NCBI GenBank assembly: GCA_012845835.1
Contig: JABAKD010000011.1
Span: 11,408,381 to 11,472,380 of the forward strand
Origin: Undaria pinnatifida
Taxonomy: Eukaryota; Sar; Phaeophyceae; Laminariales; Alariaceae
DNA length: 64,000 bases
Direction of reading: 5' to 3'
The translations under genes were made by a program, and so were the position numbers. Shown piece by piece: positions 1 through 11,184 of this stretch. The first letter of the stretch is position 1. Every line of letters begins with the position of its first letter. Under the pieces are notes generated by a model, which was not told the DNA's origin, ran no database searches, and worked only from the letters and a program-made list of their open reading frames with translations.

Positions 1-79
1 GGTGACTGGTGTGACGCGGACACCTGTGATTCACCTTCGATCGGTGTCCCTAACGAAGGAGCTGAGAGCTTGACGAAAC
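1..79 (+). CDS. gene A, partial exon at window edge
   Basis: Open in frame 1 from base 1 (GDWCDADTCDSPSIG...), ending at GAAAC|GTGAGT, a consensus donor. It leaves one base for the next exon, which matches the exon at 318. The true 5' end lies outside the window. Confidence 0.55.
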
Positions 80-2393
80 GTGAGTTTCATTTCTTCGTGT
101 TGTTGGAATTTGATGTTTGCTGTCAGCTACTATACTACTGATGATGTTGAGAGTTGTGTGCTGCAAGTTGTGCGCAATAGACTACCAGTATGTGGTTTTG
201 GGTGTTGGTGAACTCAAGCGAATCCTGTTTCCAATAATGATGCACATTGAAATTTACATTGTTTGACCTTGTGTGCCTGTCTGCAACGTCTGCTGTAGCA
301 TGTGTGTGCTACACCAGCGTGGTCGAACTACCACACGGTGTGGAAGCTGTGCTTGGGGACGCGTAGCCTGAACAAACTCAAGTTCGCCTTGGTGGTCACG
401 GAGGGCAGTCCCGTCGTCGGGGTAAGCATGTTGTACTAGTTGTCTACGCAGTTGTGTGCTGTGATTTCTTTTTCATGCATACAAACACACTTTTGCATGC
501 ACGAGTACGTGTACGGGGCAGTCATGTCATCGAGGTATAAGCGGGAATTGTACAAGTACTCAGGTCTACGAGTAGACCTATGCAGTGACGCTGTGTGATG
601 CGATTTCTTTTTTCATACGTACAGCCAAACACACTTCATGTATGTACGACTACGAGTACGGGGCAGTCCCGTCATCGGGGTAAGCGGGGGTTGGACAAGT
701 GGTCCATGCAGTGACGCTTTGTGCTGTGATATAAACAACGTTTTGGATGTAAGACTACGACTACGTGGTATCTATACATGTAAGACGCAATGAAAACGGG
801 CAAGTCTCATCACGGGGGTCAGCCAGGGTTGTAAAAATGGTCCATGCAGTGATGAATAACACAGCAGCATGATACCTCAGCACCAGTCGCAGTACACACT
901 GGAGGTTGATATATAGCAGTAAACAGAAGCTGAAGTTAACCTGGGTGATGCTGGAGAGCAGTCCCGTGATTGGGGTTAGCGAGTTGTTCATGTAGTGACG
1001 CGGTGCACTACTACTGTTACTCATTTTTCATACAACCACATGAACTCTTTGTATTAACGAGTACAAGTAGGGTGCGCAACCTCTTCAGGAATCGCAGTAC
1101 ACGTCGGTCGTAATAGTGTTGATAGCAGCAGTAATAGAGTAGTACCGAACAATATATACAGCAGGTACTGTCTCTTACCCTTCGTTGTCGGTATTCCGCC
1201 GGTAGGCCTTATATAGCAGTATACCGGGGCTTACGCTTACCAGTTGCGACTGTGAATCCCGTTCGTTCCTGTCCCAGTGGTGGTTTCATAGGTGTTAGCA
1301 ACGTTGTGGTACCAGGCAGGGCTTTGCCCATAAACGACCGCCTTCATTACAACAGCAGTGTTAAATTGTACGACTTCCTTTCAAACTTTGGAAATCGACG
1401 ACAGCTACGTGGCCTTACTATTTTGAACATTCACTGAACGCAAGGTATTCCCATCCGTTGTTGTCGTTTGCAGAAGCCCTCCGAAGCAGCCGCCGAGGGC
1501 CGCCAAGTCGGCGAGGACATAAACACGAAGTGCACCGGCGACATCAAGGTCGGTGACCTCCTGAAGAAGGCAGGCGACCACTTGCTCGATATACATCCCG
1601 CATTCCATTCCCACGGTGCCACGAGGGCGTTCGACATCGAGGTACGTTCTACTCTTATCTTGCGTCCTATGTGTCACGAGTCGAAACATCCATGTCTCTT
1701 GCTCAAGACTAGGGGATGGCGTGCGGATATAGTTTATGAAGTGCGGCTCTTTTTCCGAGTACCAAGAGCAAGTACAACAATACCACAACAATTACTAACA
1801 ACGAAAGGAGCTCCAATAATTTGGATGGTTACGACGTCTGCTGGAGAGAAGTACGAATACTTTTTTACACATACTTATCGACGTCCTCCCGTCATGCTTC
1901 AACGTTTGTGGACAGATCCACAAGATCATCGACAAAAAACAAGAGTGCAAGGTGCTGGGTACCTCCGCTGAGGAGGAAGAGTCCAAGCAAGCCTTGCTCC
2001 TTCGGAAGCCATGTTGACAGCACGTTCTTTATAGAACGTTGAGTTGTGGTTTATTATACCAGCATCGTTTTTTAAGAACTATGCCTAAATTTAAATGCGT
2101 GCTCTTCGTCTTTCAGGAATACAAATGTACTTCACATGTTTGCGGTGTGTGCGTTCGAGTTTCTGCTTCCAGCATGTTTTTTTTGGCACTGCGCTCCTTT
2201 ACATCTTAAGTTGTAGTTTTCCTGTCTCTATCCTCGACAAGCGCGTGCCTGGTGTTTATGCACTGCGATAATTTATTATTGATGATCGACTTAGAAAGAG
2301 CTATTAATGAGTTTACAGGTGCTACCTGAGAGGTGGAAGGATATGCCAAGCAAGTCCTCCGACGTGTCCATCATGGACTGGGCGAATGGATAA
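1..2393 (+). CDS. 3' part of an unrecognised spliced gene (gene A)
   Basis: The spliced model is 1-79, 318-421, 1474-1641, 1916-1951 and 2319-2393, open at the left edge of the window. Splice phases agree at every junction (1, 0, 0, 0) and the donors are GTGAGT, GTAAGC, GTACGT and GTGCTG. The product starts GDWCDADTCDS, continues through WSNYHTVWKLC and CTGDIKVGDLLKK, and ends SIMDWANG before TAA at 2391. It holds several cysteines, a mixed charged/aliphatic composition and no membrane segment that I can see. I do not recognise the family. Its exons are clearly higher in GC and more protein-like than the flanking introns. Intron 2 carries a repeat array copied from the end of exon 2. The gene reads toward the PTEN-like gene but is separated from it by about 13 kb of repeats, so no functional link is implied. 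Confidence 0.6.
318..421 (+). CDS. gene A, exon with WSNYHTVWKLC
   Basis: Acceptor CACCAG, then two bases that complete the previous codon, then WSNYHTVWKLCLGTRSLNKL and ...FALVVTEGSPVVG. The donor is GTAAGC at 422. The last about 20 bases and the donor are repeated four more times in the following intron. Confidence 0.6.
422..1075 (+). repeat. degenerate tandem array of exon-end plus splice donor
   Basis: The stretch beginning GGGCAGTCCCGTCGTCGG GGTAAGC (end of the exon and its donor) recurs at about 516, 660, 798 and 955. Each time a related tail follows, carrying GTCCATGCAGTGACG-like, ATTTCTTTTTTCATAC-like and ACGAGTAC-like blocks. Units are about 115-155 bp and diverged. At least the copies at 516 and 660 keep a GTATAAGC or GTAAGC donor-like site. 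Confidence 0.75.
1474..1641 (+). CDS. gene A, internal exon of 56 codons
   Basis: Acceptor GTTTGCAG after a T/G-rich tract. Open in phase 0 as KPSEAAAEGRQVGEDINTKC...FDIE, then donor GTACGT. The segment CTGDIKVGDLLKKAGDHLL looks like structured protein. No family recognised. Confidence 0.6.
1916..1951 (+). CDS. gene A, short exon or alternative terminal exon
   Basis: The acceptor GTGGACAG follows a pyrimidine-rich stretch and gives IHKIIDKKQECK up to a donor GTGCTG at 1952. If the intron is retained the frame runs on as VLGTSAEEEESKQALLLRKPC to TGA at 2012, an alternative C-terminus. The retained sequence resembles the next exon. Confidence 0.45.
2319..2393 (+). CDS. gene A, probable terminal exon
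   Basis: Acceptor TTTACAG, phase 0, VLPERWKDMPSKSSDVSIMD then WANG and TAA at 2391. Its first 45 bases resemble 1950-2000 (shared GGTGCT...CCAAGCAAG...), so it may be a duplicated exon. Confidence 0.5.
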   Translation: MLPERWKDMPSKSSDVSIMDWANG

Positions 2394-2603
2394 TAATAAC
2401 AAACTCATAATCATAATCGTCTCCATCCTGTACCGTTGAACTATATATTGACCTCTTGGCATTATCAAGTCGCCAGTTGCGCCATTTGTGCTTCTTTTCC
2501 GCCTTCCTACTGAATGTCCATTCCTCCTTCCGCAAGCGTAGCGGGCGGCGCCCAGCCGCCCGCGAGCGAAGCCCTTGTATGTCTCTAATAAGTTGAAGGT
2601 GCT

Positions 2604-3660
2604 GTGCAGGAGACAGGAATACTAGAGGAATACCTCATGCATCGTCGTTGTATCGTACACAAAACTCACCGCTTTTGCGGAATACGATGCTTGACCCTTG
2701 CTATCCTCTCGTCGACATCGAGCGTTAGCCCTGTGCCCGGCACCGTTTCCGTGGACACCCATCTCCGGCAATCCAGCTCCTGCGAGGCTGTTGGCCCCCA
2801 TCTACCTTCCCTTGTTGCTCCGACTGCCATGGCCACCCCCCCAGAGTGCATTCTTGATACGCCATTCGCGCTAAGCTCGACCGCAAGTTTTCTCTGTGCC
2901 GTCCTTGCCATTTTCTCGCGGCATCCCGCTATCCTCGGCGCCAATCGCAGCGCAGAATTGCAAAGCATCCTGAGATACGTGTGGCAACCGAGTGCCTGCA
3001 CGCCTGGTGAGCAGTTTCCGGTTGTCTACGCTCCCAATATGGACGGTGCGGCGATGTCTTCTCAAGTTAGGGGAGAAATACAAGTGTCTACCTAATACAA
3101 AAAGCCTCCGAATTCATGTGAAAGTAAAACATATCTCTGTGTGACTTTTTGTGACTTTGTGACTTTGTGAGCAGTATATGATGGAAGAAGGGACCACAAT
3201 TGTACCTCTCGCAAGGAGGACTATTTCGACGTTTGCCCTCGCTCGTTGCATCAGGCCGCGGTGACGAGCCTTTAACCCGCGGAGCAGCGGTTGCAAAGTG
3301 CAGCGGGACAAGGCGCGATGCCTCGGGCAGAGACTGATGGCCCGCTCTACCGCCGCTGGTGGAAGGTAGGCTGGCTCGTTTTCCATGTCTCCCAGCAGTT
3401 TGAGCACGAAGCCTGCTCTCAGCTCCTCCTGTTCTATTGCTGTTCCTCCGCCTGTTTGGGAGAGACCCTGGCTTCTTTGGTAGATCAGAGCTTGCAAGGT
3501 TGAACATCTCCCTATCCGATCACCAGCCACAAGTGACAGCACGCAGAAGCTCATTCACGGTGACCCTGTGCGGTTGTTGCCCCTGTTTCTCTCGATTGAT
3601 GACAGCACTTTTGTGGCTGTTTCCCGTTTGCTTCCTCCAAGAGACTGACAGATGACTTGG
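2604..3660. other. GC-rich block open on both strands, possible exons
   Basis: On the plus strand 2604-3007 is open and ends at a good donor (CCTG|GTGAGC). It reads ...LVAPTAMATPPECILDTPF and ...SILRYVWQPSACTP. On the minus strand about 3459-3211 is open between an acceptor-like CCCAAACAG and a donor-like GAGAG|GTACAA. That product is rich in charged and aliphatic residues (EQEELRAGFVLKLLGDMENE). Plus-strand 3489-3653 also reads well (KLIHGDPVRLLPLFLSIDD). I cannot build one consistent gene, so strand and function are unresolved. Confidence 0.3.
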
Positions 3661-5403
3661 CTTGGTCCTCATTAATTCATTAATTCCGCTCTCTTTCTTG
3701 ATTGACTCTCATGTGGATGCCCTAGGTATGGCCCTTCCCCAGGTGCTGCTTGCCTTGCAATGCAGTCCTGCATCCATGCCGGGCGAGCGTCTCTCAGAAC
3801 AAAACAAGATTCCGACAGGTGAGCTTCCGCATGCTCCTCCTCATGCAACCAGATTGCTGTGTTCAGAGCAGCAGCAATGCCACCTATCATCCGTCGTAGT
3901 TGCGCTGCCTGAATCCTTAATATAGGCTCTTCCATTTTGTTTTGGGGTCTCTGGTCTCTGATGATGACATTTGAGAGGCGCGGATGGTTGTTTGTTGCCT
4001 CTTTCATTCCCGGAAGCAACACCACCTTTCTGCTAACCACCTTTCTGCTTTGCGGTTCGGTTTGTGAGCATACTCAACATATCAAAGCATCCGGAATATC
4101 CAAATCACAAATCCCGTTGACATCGCGATGTCGTGATGGGTGATGCTTGGGAGCGTGAGGGGGAGTCCGTGAATATGTTCAGGGAGACAGGTAAACGGTT
4201 GTTATCACATACCGCCATTCAATACCATGCATTCGTGTATTCGCTATATATTTCAATAATTGTTTTAGAGCTTCGGTTGTACATGTATCAATCAATGGGG
4301 ATGTTGGGTTGTTTCATGGGGATGTTGGGTTGTTTCACAGGGGTAGGGCTGGTTCCGATGCAAATGCGGAGCGGGCGGGTCGACGTCGCTAGCACGCAAG
4401 CACCTCCAACGCATTAATGAAAACATCCAGCACATAGACAAGCGGACTCCCCGCGGACCGCGGATCGGCAACAGCGGTATCATGGCGGCCGCGATGGTAT
4501 TTTAGTCTTGTTTTTTTCTGTTTGACTCTCCTCCAGTGATCGGCACGTGTCATGCACTCGCTTCCTTGACTTATGACACGTATTATTTTGTGCAACCTGG
4601 TACAGCAGTACAGCAGTACAGCAGCAGTGCCAAGCAGAGCAAGAGTAGTATCAGACAGCAAGCTGTACAAAAGTGTATAATAGCAACAACGCAACACACA
4701 ACTTGGAAGTGTCGTGATTTTGGTATGAATCTCCAGAACGGTGGCAGGTTGATAAAGGAAGCACTGTTCGTGCTATTATAGTGCCCCCCCGCGGTGCCTT
4801 GCCAAGCCACGGCACCCTGCTCCTCTCTGTGTTTACGTCTACCGTGCGCTTCGCACAGCACTGCAGGCAGCCCTCCAGACAGCAACCGCCGTAGTCAGCA
4901 GTCACGAGTTGGTAGGATGGGAGATTGGGGGTTGGGAGGTTGGAACTGTTGTACCAGGTATGCTTTAGTTGAGGAGATACCCGCGGTCACAATGTTAGTT
5001 CAGTTTGCGCACTGATATAGTGTCGCTTGTGTGCCTTCGTCTCTCGTGTTTTTAGGTGGAAAAGCGCTGTGTTTTCCTGGCCGAATTTTGATTTCATTAC
5101 TTTGTATTGCAGCTGTGTGTGCTGCTGTGTACCTGGCATGGTTTTTCGTATCTTCCTGCGATAGGGCTCCAGCACCTTTGTGTGACCACGGTCGCTAGAT
5201 TTTTTACAAGAGTTTATGTGAGATCAACAACACGTACTCAAAGTCGGACACCGCACTATCCCGTTGTTGTTGTTGTTCTCACAATAACTCGCATAATCAA
5301 GTCCGGGGTCACAGGACAGGCTTGCTGTCACTCTGGAGTCTGGAGTGGAAGAATACCCAGAGGAAGAAATAAAACAAACCAAAAGTGGTACCTTGGTATA
5401 TAA
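3661..5403. other. gene-free stretch
   Basis: No convincing exon seen. It holds a CAG/TAC-rich microsatellite near 4597-4625, a direct repeat of GGGATGTTGGGTTGTTTCA at about 4298-4337 and a run of C at 4785. Confidence 0.4.
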
Positions 5404-5572
5404 TGACCCTGATAGCTACACTGTAGCTGTAAGGGGAGTCGCCGACCTATATCCTTAATGAGGACACACAACTCGTAATGCGCGCGATCGGAGTATCACA
5501 CACAGCTTGCAAAGATGAGTTTCGACGAAATCTTCGATCTCACAGCTGGAGTGTATTTTAATTTTTATAATA
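5404..5572 (+). repeat. family A interspersed element, short form
   Basis: Runs from TGACCCTGATAGCTACAC to the constant end CTCACAGCTGGAGTGTATTT plus an A/T tail. The same sequence is found at 7903, 19512, 19727(-), 21985, 24127, 26163(-), 42771(-), 55505 and 58858(-). The AGCTTGCAAAGATGAG core is present in all of them. Confidence 0.8.
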
Positions 5573-6714
5573 ATATCCTAGCTGAAGAAAGTCGTACACC
5601 CGCCAAAAAGGCACTGCAGCAGTTGTACCCGATACTCTACATGCATAGGACGAGCAGATCGCGACAACCAATTATCACCTCACTAAACTAGGCACTGCAC
5701 CAAAAGCTGCTTACGCGCGGCCTCGGCTGTTCAACAATCAGTACGAGTTCCGGTATCTTGCTACAGCCGCAGTGTAATGTAGTTTATTGACCGTGTACCC
5801 GTGCCTGTGGTCGGTGGTCTGAATTACCAATAGCATCTTGGTGCACTTGTTGTATACCCTGATTTAACATTGCGGGCGATCCGGAAATTAGCCCGGAGTT
5901 GGTTGAGAATGCGTCTTCACACGGTTGATGTTATGAGCTATTTATGTAGATGTTATACCTTTTTCATATTTGTACCCCGAGTACATTTCTACGCGGGCGT
6001 ACTGCGTGTTGCTGTTTGGTGTGCTGTTTGCTGTCAAGGCTCGTTGTTTTGGGGGTCAACTATTAACATTACTACCAGTAGTTAGACAACGCGCTCCTTT
6101 TCTTTCTTCACTCGCCCTGTTTCCCTAATTTCGTGTGTACTGCTGTCATTAGGGCTTTGAGTCGATTGGCTATTCGTACCCATAGCCAATAGTAAGCTGA
6201 CGTCTAGTTATATCACATACCAGGTACGTATTAGCAGTTGCCTGCAGTAAATTGCAGTTTTGCGGAGTTATGCGTCTTTGCATACGACAGGAGGCGCGTT
6301 TGTTTGTTGCTCAAGGTGGTGTGTTTACGTAATCGAGACTAATCCGGTGAATTGACTTTTATTCCGCGACCATTTATGATACCATACTAATAATGATGAA
6401 ATACTATAAATGACCCTGGTACAAGCTAGTTCTAAGGGTTGCGTTTGCCATGTCCCTGGCGCGCACGCACGCACGAACAAGCAGTAGTATACCTGGTATA
6501 TGATACCGGTACAGGTATGACGCGCACGACTGCATGAACTCCTTGCACTTGCAACAGCATTCTGGATACTGCTGTACCTATTGTACTGGTAAGATATCTT
6601 GAGCAATTATCACTCGTACAGTATAACAATTGAAGCGTACTGCTCTACACCTGTTATATGATATTCAGTACGTCGCTGGACGTGTCTGGCCTATGCCAGG
6701 TATGGTACGTCTCT
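5573..6714. other. gene-free stretch
   Basis: AT-rich, with frequent stops in all frames. Contains two ACCAGGTA/TACCTGGT words (about 6222 and 6489). No gene or repeat family recognised. Confidence 0.4.
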
Positions 6715-7262
6715 TTTTTTGTAGTATCACTTTTGCTCTCTAGCTCAGCCCTTGAGAGGTTTTTACCCTCAGCGACGTTCTGGACAAGCCGTGGTCGCAG
6801 GTGTCTTCCTTCCTCCACGAAACATGCCTTCATTTTTATCTCGCACGCAATTTGGCGCGAGTCGACGAGGGAAGGAAATGCCTAATTCTTGTCGCGACAA
6901 CGACGAAGGCGCGTGTCGTAGTGGGGATAGGGAAAAGGGCCCGCTATGTGACCCCGGATCTGAGTTACTACTGGGAGGGAGCGCGAGAGAGTGCGAGGAT
7001 AATAAATGGGATGAAGAAAACGAAATAAAAATTGGGTTCAGCACTCCCACTCCTCACCTTTTTTTTGCTCGTCGGTTTCCATCAATTTTTGCTAACTCAC
7101 GCTCTCTCGCTTTCCGATCGCCATTTTTTACGCGAGAAAAAATCCCTGCGAGCACGAGTATGCACTGGGGAGGATTCGAACCCGCATTTGAGTTCATTAA
7201 TAGTAGCACTAGGAACGAGATTATAACCTATTCGCCTACTACACCTCTACACCACAGGGGAT
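6715..7262 (-). mobile_element. tRNA-derived SINE, family S1, with a nested S2 fragment
   Basis: Read on the minus strand, it starts with a tRNA-like head at 7262-7165: A-box-like TGGTGTAGAGGTG and B-box GGGTTCGAATCC. The body then follows toward a 3' part containing the reverse complement of CTTCTGGACAAGC-type sequence. About 6838-7030 is the 3' part of the second SINE family (compare 21195-21585) inserted in the opposite orientation, splitting the S1 body. Confidence 0.7.
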
Positions 7263-7640
7263 GTGCCTGATTTACTCTTCGTGTACGTATAGTACACAGA
7301 AGGTATTCTATACTGCACTCAGAATATATAGAATGTATCGGGACATCGGGACGATGATAATAATGATAATAATGCAGTGGGACTGGCTGGCTGCAGCCAT
7401 GTTAGCGATGTAACGCTGTACAACGCCGGACACCGCATGTACACCATCACACACCACACACCGTCCGTAGTCCGTGACGTACGGCGGTACCGGAAAAGGA
7501 CCAAACCGCGCTTTACGTCGTATTACGGATAATCCGGGGATGAAAACGCAACGTTCCCGCGTTCGAAAAGCCGTCCCATATTTGCGGGTTTTTCGGTTTG
7601 CGAAGGAAGTATACGCGGGCGGTTTGGAAGCGAATGCTAA

Positions 7641-8516
7641 GGCCAATTCTTATTCAGTCGGATATATCAGTCGAAAACGACCCTTTTCGACTTGGCCCCA
7701 AATCTGACTTTCTCACACGGTCGAAAAAGCGCTTTTTCGGCGCAGTTTTTGTCGACTGAACGATTCGACTGGCAGATCCAGTTGAAAAAGTCTGGATTTA
7801 CCAGTCGAAAAAAATATTGAAGCCATCTCGTGGCTCCTCCCGCCACAAAAACAGACACGCCCAAACACCTATACCAGGTACCACACAGCAGTATCATATA
7901 TACGACCTATATCCTTAATGAGGACACACAACCCGTAATACGCGCGATGGGAGTATCACACACAGCTTGCAAATATGAGTTTCGACAAAATCTTTTTTCT
8001 CACAGCTGAAGTATATTTTTATTTGTATAATATACAACAGCGCCGACGTTGGCTTGGCTGCCATCACTGCTAGTGCGTCTCGCCGCAAGTGAGCGTGGCG
8101 CATCCCTAGCTTCTCCCGCCGGCAGTGTATCACACGATGGCAGCAGCGCGGTGTCGACGTCATTTTGCCAACAACGGCTACGCCTGCTGTAGCTTTGGCG
8201 GCTCTCGGCTGAGTGCAACGCCACGAACTTGGCTGTGGCGGCTTTCTGCTAAGTCCAACGCCACCAACCCGCTTGGACGAGGGTTCGTCGCGCGCGAAGC
8301 ACGCGTTGCTCGCGGAGAACGTACGAAGCTAGAGCTTCCAACTAGCTTCCAACCGGTTTTCGACTGCCATAGAGCAGTACCCCCTCACAGCGACCTCCTC
8401 CAGAAAGAGCACAAAAAATATAAAATCGACTCGACTGACGATAAGAACGCCCTGCAGAATCCAGTCGAAAAGGGCCGTTATTCGACTGACGGAATCTGAC
8501 TGCCTGAGAATTGGCC
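7641..8516. mobile_element. non-autonomous inverted-repeat DNA transposon
   Basis: Ends are GGCCAATTCT at 7641 and AGAATTGGCC ending at 8516. The inverted similarity continues about 55 bp inward, with CAGTCG and CCCTTTTCGACT blocks on both sides. A family A copy lies inside (7903-8030). The interior has no convincing transposase frame. Flanking bases are GCTAA and TAGCG, so no clean target duplication is visible. Confidence 0.65.
7903..8030 (+). repeat. family A element inside an inverted-repeat transposon
   Basis: From GACCTATATCCTTAATGAGG to CTCACAGCTGAAGTATATTT. A diverged copy truncated at its left end and nested in the 7641-8516 element. Confidence 0.75.
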
Positions 8517-8665
8517 TAGCGCAACGATTGACAAGCGCTTGTACATCATATTAAAGTCCAGGGTTTCCCAAAGGTGGGGATTGCGTTTCTTATAGGGGAC
8601 AGAGGACACCATCACATGGCGGCAAAATACCTCGCGAACACTCGTGTTGCTCTGCCCCCCCCCTA

Positions 8666-8914
8666 GAAGAAAAAAAAAGCGTAGAGAGTAGGACTCACGT
8701 AGTAGGAGAATGTGAAATATACAAAGAGGAACGGGATGTGTTAGAGGAGATGAAGAAATCAGACAGATGTGAGATGGAAAAGTTTGTTAGACTAGAGAGT
8801 AGCGAGAAAGCGATCGCTATCCTAGGAGATAGAGGGTGGCCACAGACGGCAAAACAGGACGGGGATAAGATAAACGAACAGTTTTCATGTAATATATGGA
8901 AAAAACATAATTAG
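8666..8914 (+). pseudogene. 3' end of a LINE-type retrotransposon ORF
   Basis: Open as EEKKSVESRTHVVGECEIYK, then EERDVLEEM...AIAILGDRGW, ending TAG at 8912. The block THVVGECEIYKEERDVL matches the H-x4-C-x2-Y-x-EER pattern typical of the extreme C-terminus of many non-LTR retrotransposon polyproteins, after the reverse transcriptase. No reverse-transcriptase motif is seen upstream, so this is a 5'-truncated fragment. It is followed by two near copies of AATTRGCGCCC...TGTTGGAGGTG (8909 and 8941), then C- and A-rich sequence that may be the element's 3' end. Not expected to be functional. Confidence 0.65.
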
Positions 8915-8916
8915 CG

Positions 8917-10150
8917 CCCACGTGTTGGAGGTGAAAAAACGTAATTGGCGCCCGAATGTTGGAGGTGTCTCTATCAGGAGTAGGAACGGCGCTCCGTCTC
9001 GAGAGGGATGCGTGGTCAATGGTCAAATGACTAACGCAAGCAACAAATGAGTACGCCCCCCCCCCAAAAGAAAAAAACAATACGATAAAAAACATACACA
9101 CTTGGAAGTACCTTTACCATTGTTTTTTGTGGTGTACCAGAGTTGTAATTCTGCCGTAAGTCCAGCGTTACATCTCATCGAAAAGTGCGCCACCGTGCGA
9201 TGGAATCTTAAGTGCTCCCGCTACCGTGTGGCAAAGCGGCAGCAGTTTGGTGCCTTGTCAGCACCGCGACACTGTCGCCAAAGTTTGAAAAAGTGGTTCC
9301 AGGTCATTGGATTTTCTCCTTACACTGTTGCCAAGTCTTGTTACTGCTGCAGCCATGATCAGTGCCAATGCATATACATGGGGCAGCATTTTTGTTTTCT
9401 ACGTTTTTTGCTATGATCTAGTGCTACCATACACACTACAACGCAGTGTTTTTTGTCCGCTTTTGGTTGTTTTGTTAGGCACGTCTCCAGCCGATTGCGG
9501 TGTCGGTGACATTAATCAAACATTAAGCAAAACAACAACAAAAAAGTCCCCCGCACTGGAATGCCTTCTCTGCCTGTATGCACGAGCACACGGCGAATCT
9601 TAGGCGATTCATCAACATTTACCACGGCGACAGCAGAATAATGACCGTGAAAATTGCCTAAACTAGCGGCGTGATTGCTGGGAGCATTCGTGGCAACTGC
9701 GCAAACGATACACTACGTGGCCGCTCTGCACCGGATTTTTCCTATTCCAGGAAGACAAAGGCCAAACCAACTATAGATCAAGACTAAATAATGACGGGCG
9801 TTTTGTGTCATCTGAAGGCTTGGGTGGGGAGCACGGCGCCGGTGAAAAGGCACGGAGCTCCGAGTGGCCAAAAGCAGTTGTGCGGGGCTGTTTTTGACAA
9901 AACCCCGTTTCATTAGTATTGGACGTTAAAGGTTGTACCATTTTTTTTGTCTTGTTTGGCCAAATCAACGCAGGTCAACGTACCGGCGTCGTGGACCGTT
10001 GTCTGTGACATATGACCGTCATCAGGCGTCTCTGCCTACCGCCGTCATGCCTGATGCCTGGAGCTCCGTGCAGACTTCAGTTGTTCTGCAAGCTGCTGAG
10101 AACACTGCAATTCTGATTCTGAACGTAGAGCCGCGGAACTGCGAGTACTG
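8917..10150. other. gene-free stretch
   Basis: Probable LINE 3' flank up to about 9090. The rest (9100-10150) has only short open frames with no splice support. No family recognised. Confidence 0.35.
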
Positions 10151-10295
10151 AGGTCGATTTCGTGAGCCAAATCCCGCGACTGCTTCTTCTAGAAATGACT
10201 ATGCCGAAAGTGCGAGGGCGCTCTTTTGTCACATTCGATGCAAATCGACGAGCATTGGGGGTGTTGAACCCTGAGCGCGATATGATCGAGGGCAC
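10150..10295 (+). repeat. SINE S1 fragment
   Basis: Contains GAAAGTGCGAGGGCG, GATGCAAATCGACGAGCA and TGTTGAACCCTGAGCGCGA, matching the middle of the S1 copies at 10435 and 18905. Head and tail are missing. Confidence 0.55.
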
Positions 10296-10434
10296 GTACC
10301 GGTGGCACTTGTGACTACGACTTGTCGCGAAGGTCGTTAAACCTCCGAGGAGTTGAGCTGGAAATTCAGAGGTTTATAATAAAATGAAATTAATTGGACG
10401 TTCTGGGAAAAAGGTGTGTGTTTGGGATTCCCTA

Positions 10435-10762
10435 TGTGATAACACTAAGCCGGTCGCCCCGGTGGCGTATCAGGTTATCCTCGAGCCTTGTATAGGTCAG
10501 TTTCGTGAGTTCGTATCCCCCCGAGTGCACACTCGTATAAATTCGTGGGGACTTTTTTTTGCGCACAAATTGACTTGCGGAAAGCGCGAGAGCTTGAGTT
10601 ATCAACACTCGATGAAAAATCGACGAGCAGTGGGATTGCTGAACCCTATGCGCGAGAAAAATTAAAGGCAAGAACCGGGGGAAGAAGGGACGACACCTGT
10701 GACCACGGCGTGTCCAGAAGCTGGAAAGTAGAAGTGTGCGGGAAGAAAAAAAAAAAAAAAAA
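10435..10762 (+). mobile_element. tRNA-derived SINE, family S1
   Basis: The head has GGTGGCGTATCAGGTTATCC (A-box-like) and GTGAGTTCGTATCCCCC (B-box-like). A body follows with GCGGAAAGCGCGAGAGC and GACACCTGTGACCACGG, then CCAGAAGCTGGAAAGT and an A17 tail ending near 10762. It is about 325 bp and closely matches 18322-18645 and the minus copy at 41275-41573. Confidence 0.8.
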
Positions 10763-10949
10763 CATGTTCGGACGCATCTTCCAGGAGACGGGCTGTTCAT
10801 TTAATAGCGCGATCAAGATACGCCGTGGACCCAACCCAACCCCTAACCTATGAACCCTATCCCTTACGCCAGCCCGCAGCCAAAACAGGCTAAAACTGGC
10901 CAGAAACGCGGCTGCGCCGCTTTCGCTTCAAGCGAGAAGATTCCGAGTT

Positions 10950-11150
10950 GCGGACCACGATTTGCCCACACATCCGACAGATGACGATATAGATCATCGA
11001 GATCATATGCCAGGTATCTGTCATATGGTACGTTATGCAGGATCTGTGTAGTACAGATCCAACCCAGGAAATAAATACCTGCTAGATTATTCAGATAATT
11101 CGGCTTTGACCCGACACCATGATCTACAGGCCGTAAGAGATCATATAGAC
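10950..11150. repeat. repeat shared with 34780-34925
   Basis: CAGATCCAACCCAGGAAAT, ACATGATCTRYAGGCC-like and GATCATATAGACC blocks recur in the same order at 34780-34925. Unclassified interspersed repeat. Confidence 0.5.
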
Positions 11151-11184
11151 CAACGTTGTGGCTGGCTTTATGTTGTTGTGCAGG

